Assembly (NCBI GenBank): GCA_016650185.1
Contig: JAENWE010000270.1
Location: 1-6,774, forward strand
DNA length: 6,774 nucleotides
Direction of reading: 5' to 3'
Source: Vicinamibacteria bacterium
GTDB taxonomy: Bacteria > Acidobacteriota > Vicinamibacteria > Fen-336 > JAGNNV01
Part shown: in pieces, positions 6,691 to 6,774 of the stretch
How positions within the stretch are numbered: the first letter of the stretch is position 1
Layout of the letters: each line of letters opens with the position of its first letter
Program-made: the position numbers and the translations under genes
Notes under the pieces: model-generated
Seen by the model: only the letters and a program-made list of their open reading frames with translations
Told to the model about the DNA's origin: nothing
Databases searched by the model: none

Positions 6691-6774
6691 CAATGGCGGG
6701 CAAGCGCAGGGACGAGCGACGCAACCGTATTGAACATACGGCGAGGAGACTAGGAGCGAGCACGCCCGCCAGTG
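6691..6774. repeat. Second palindromic element, cut by the right edge
   Basis: CAATGGCGGGC (6691-6701) is an inverted match, 10 of 11 bases, to the last 11 bases of the window (6764-6774). Between them lies a perfect inner stem, CCGTAT (6725-6730) and ATACGG (6736-6741), with loop TGAAC. The stretches between inner and outer stems are 23 and 22 bases long and poorly complementary, but both are purine-rich with GAGCGA-like words. The near-symmetry suggests one cruciform-forming repeat whose outer arms may continue past the edge. It begins 31 bases after the peptidase remnant ends. Confidence 0.55.

Overview
This is a G+C-rich bacterial window, probably from an Acidobacteriota genome or a metagenome bin of that phylum. 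The main pointer is the plus-strand permease remnant, which has the tandem MacB-core/FtsX layout of the 'acidobacterial duplicated orphan permease' (ADOP) family. The FHA-PEGA protein and the M24 peptidase remnant fit that assignment but do not prove it. All family calls come from reading motifs; no search was run.

Left part (1 to about 3951): four apparently intact genes, all on the minus strand. In order of transcription they are a secreted Pro/Ser-rich protein of unknown function (3951 to 3376), a membrane FHA-PEGA protein (3300 to 2284), a pyridoxal-phosphate cystathionine beta-synthase with C-terminal CBS domains (2199 to 832), and an exported metallo-beta-lactamase-fold hydrolase that runs off the left edge (698 to <1). 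Gaps of 75 to 133 bases, with promoter-like and hairpin-like signals inside them, suggest separate or only partly coupled transcription rather than one tight operon. The only functional link I can argue for is between the first two, which share Pro/Ser/Thr-rich sequence and lie next to each other.

Middle (3952 to 4218): no gene. It holds a symmetric imperfect palindrome of 106 bp (4062-4167) that looks like a dispersed palindromic repeat element.

Right part (4219 to 6774), plus strand: gene remnants. The ADOP-type permease has lost its N-terminal part and carries two frameshifts, both equivalent to one missing base. After it lies a piece of an M24 (Xaa-Pro aminopeptidase-like) metallopeptidase that has lost its N-terminus and also, by an internal in-frame deletion, the section with most of the metal ligands. 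A second palindrome begins at about 6691 and is cut by the window edge. I read this half as a decaying island flanked by palindromic repeats. I see no tRNA, rRNA, CRISPR array or transposase gene, and no convincing new multi-gene system.
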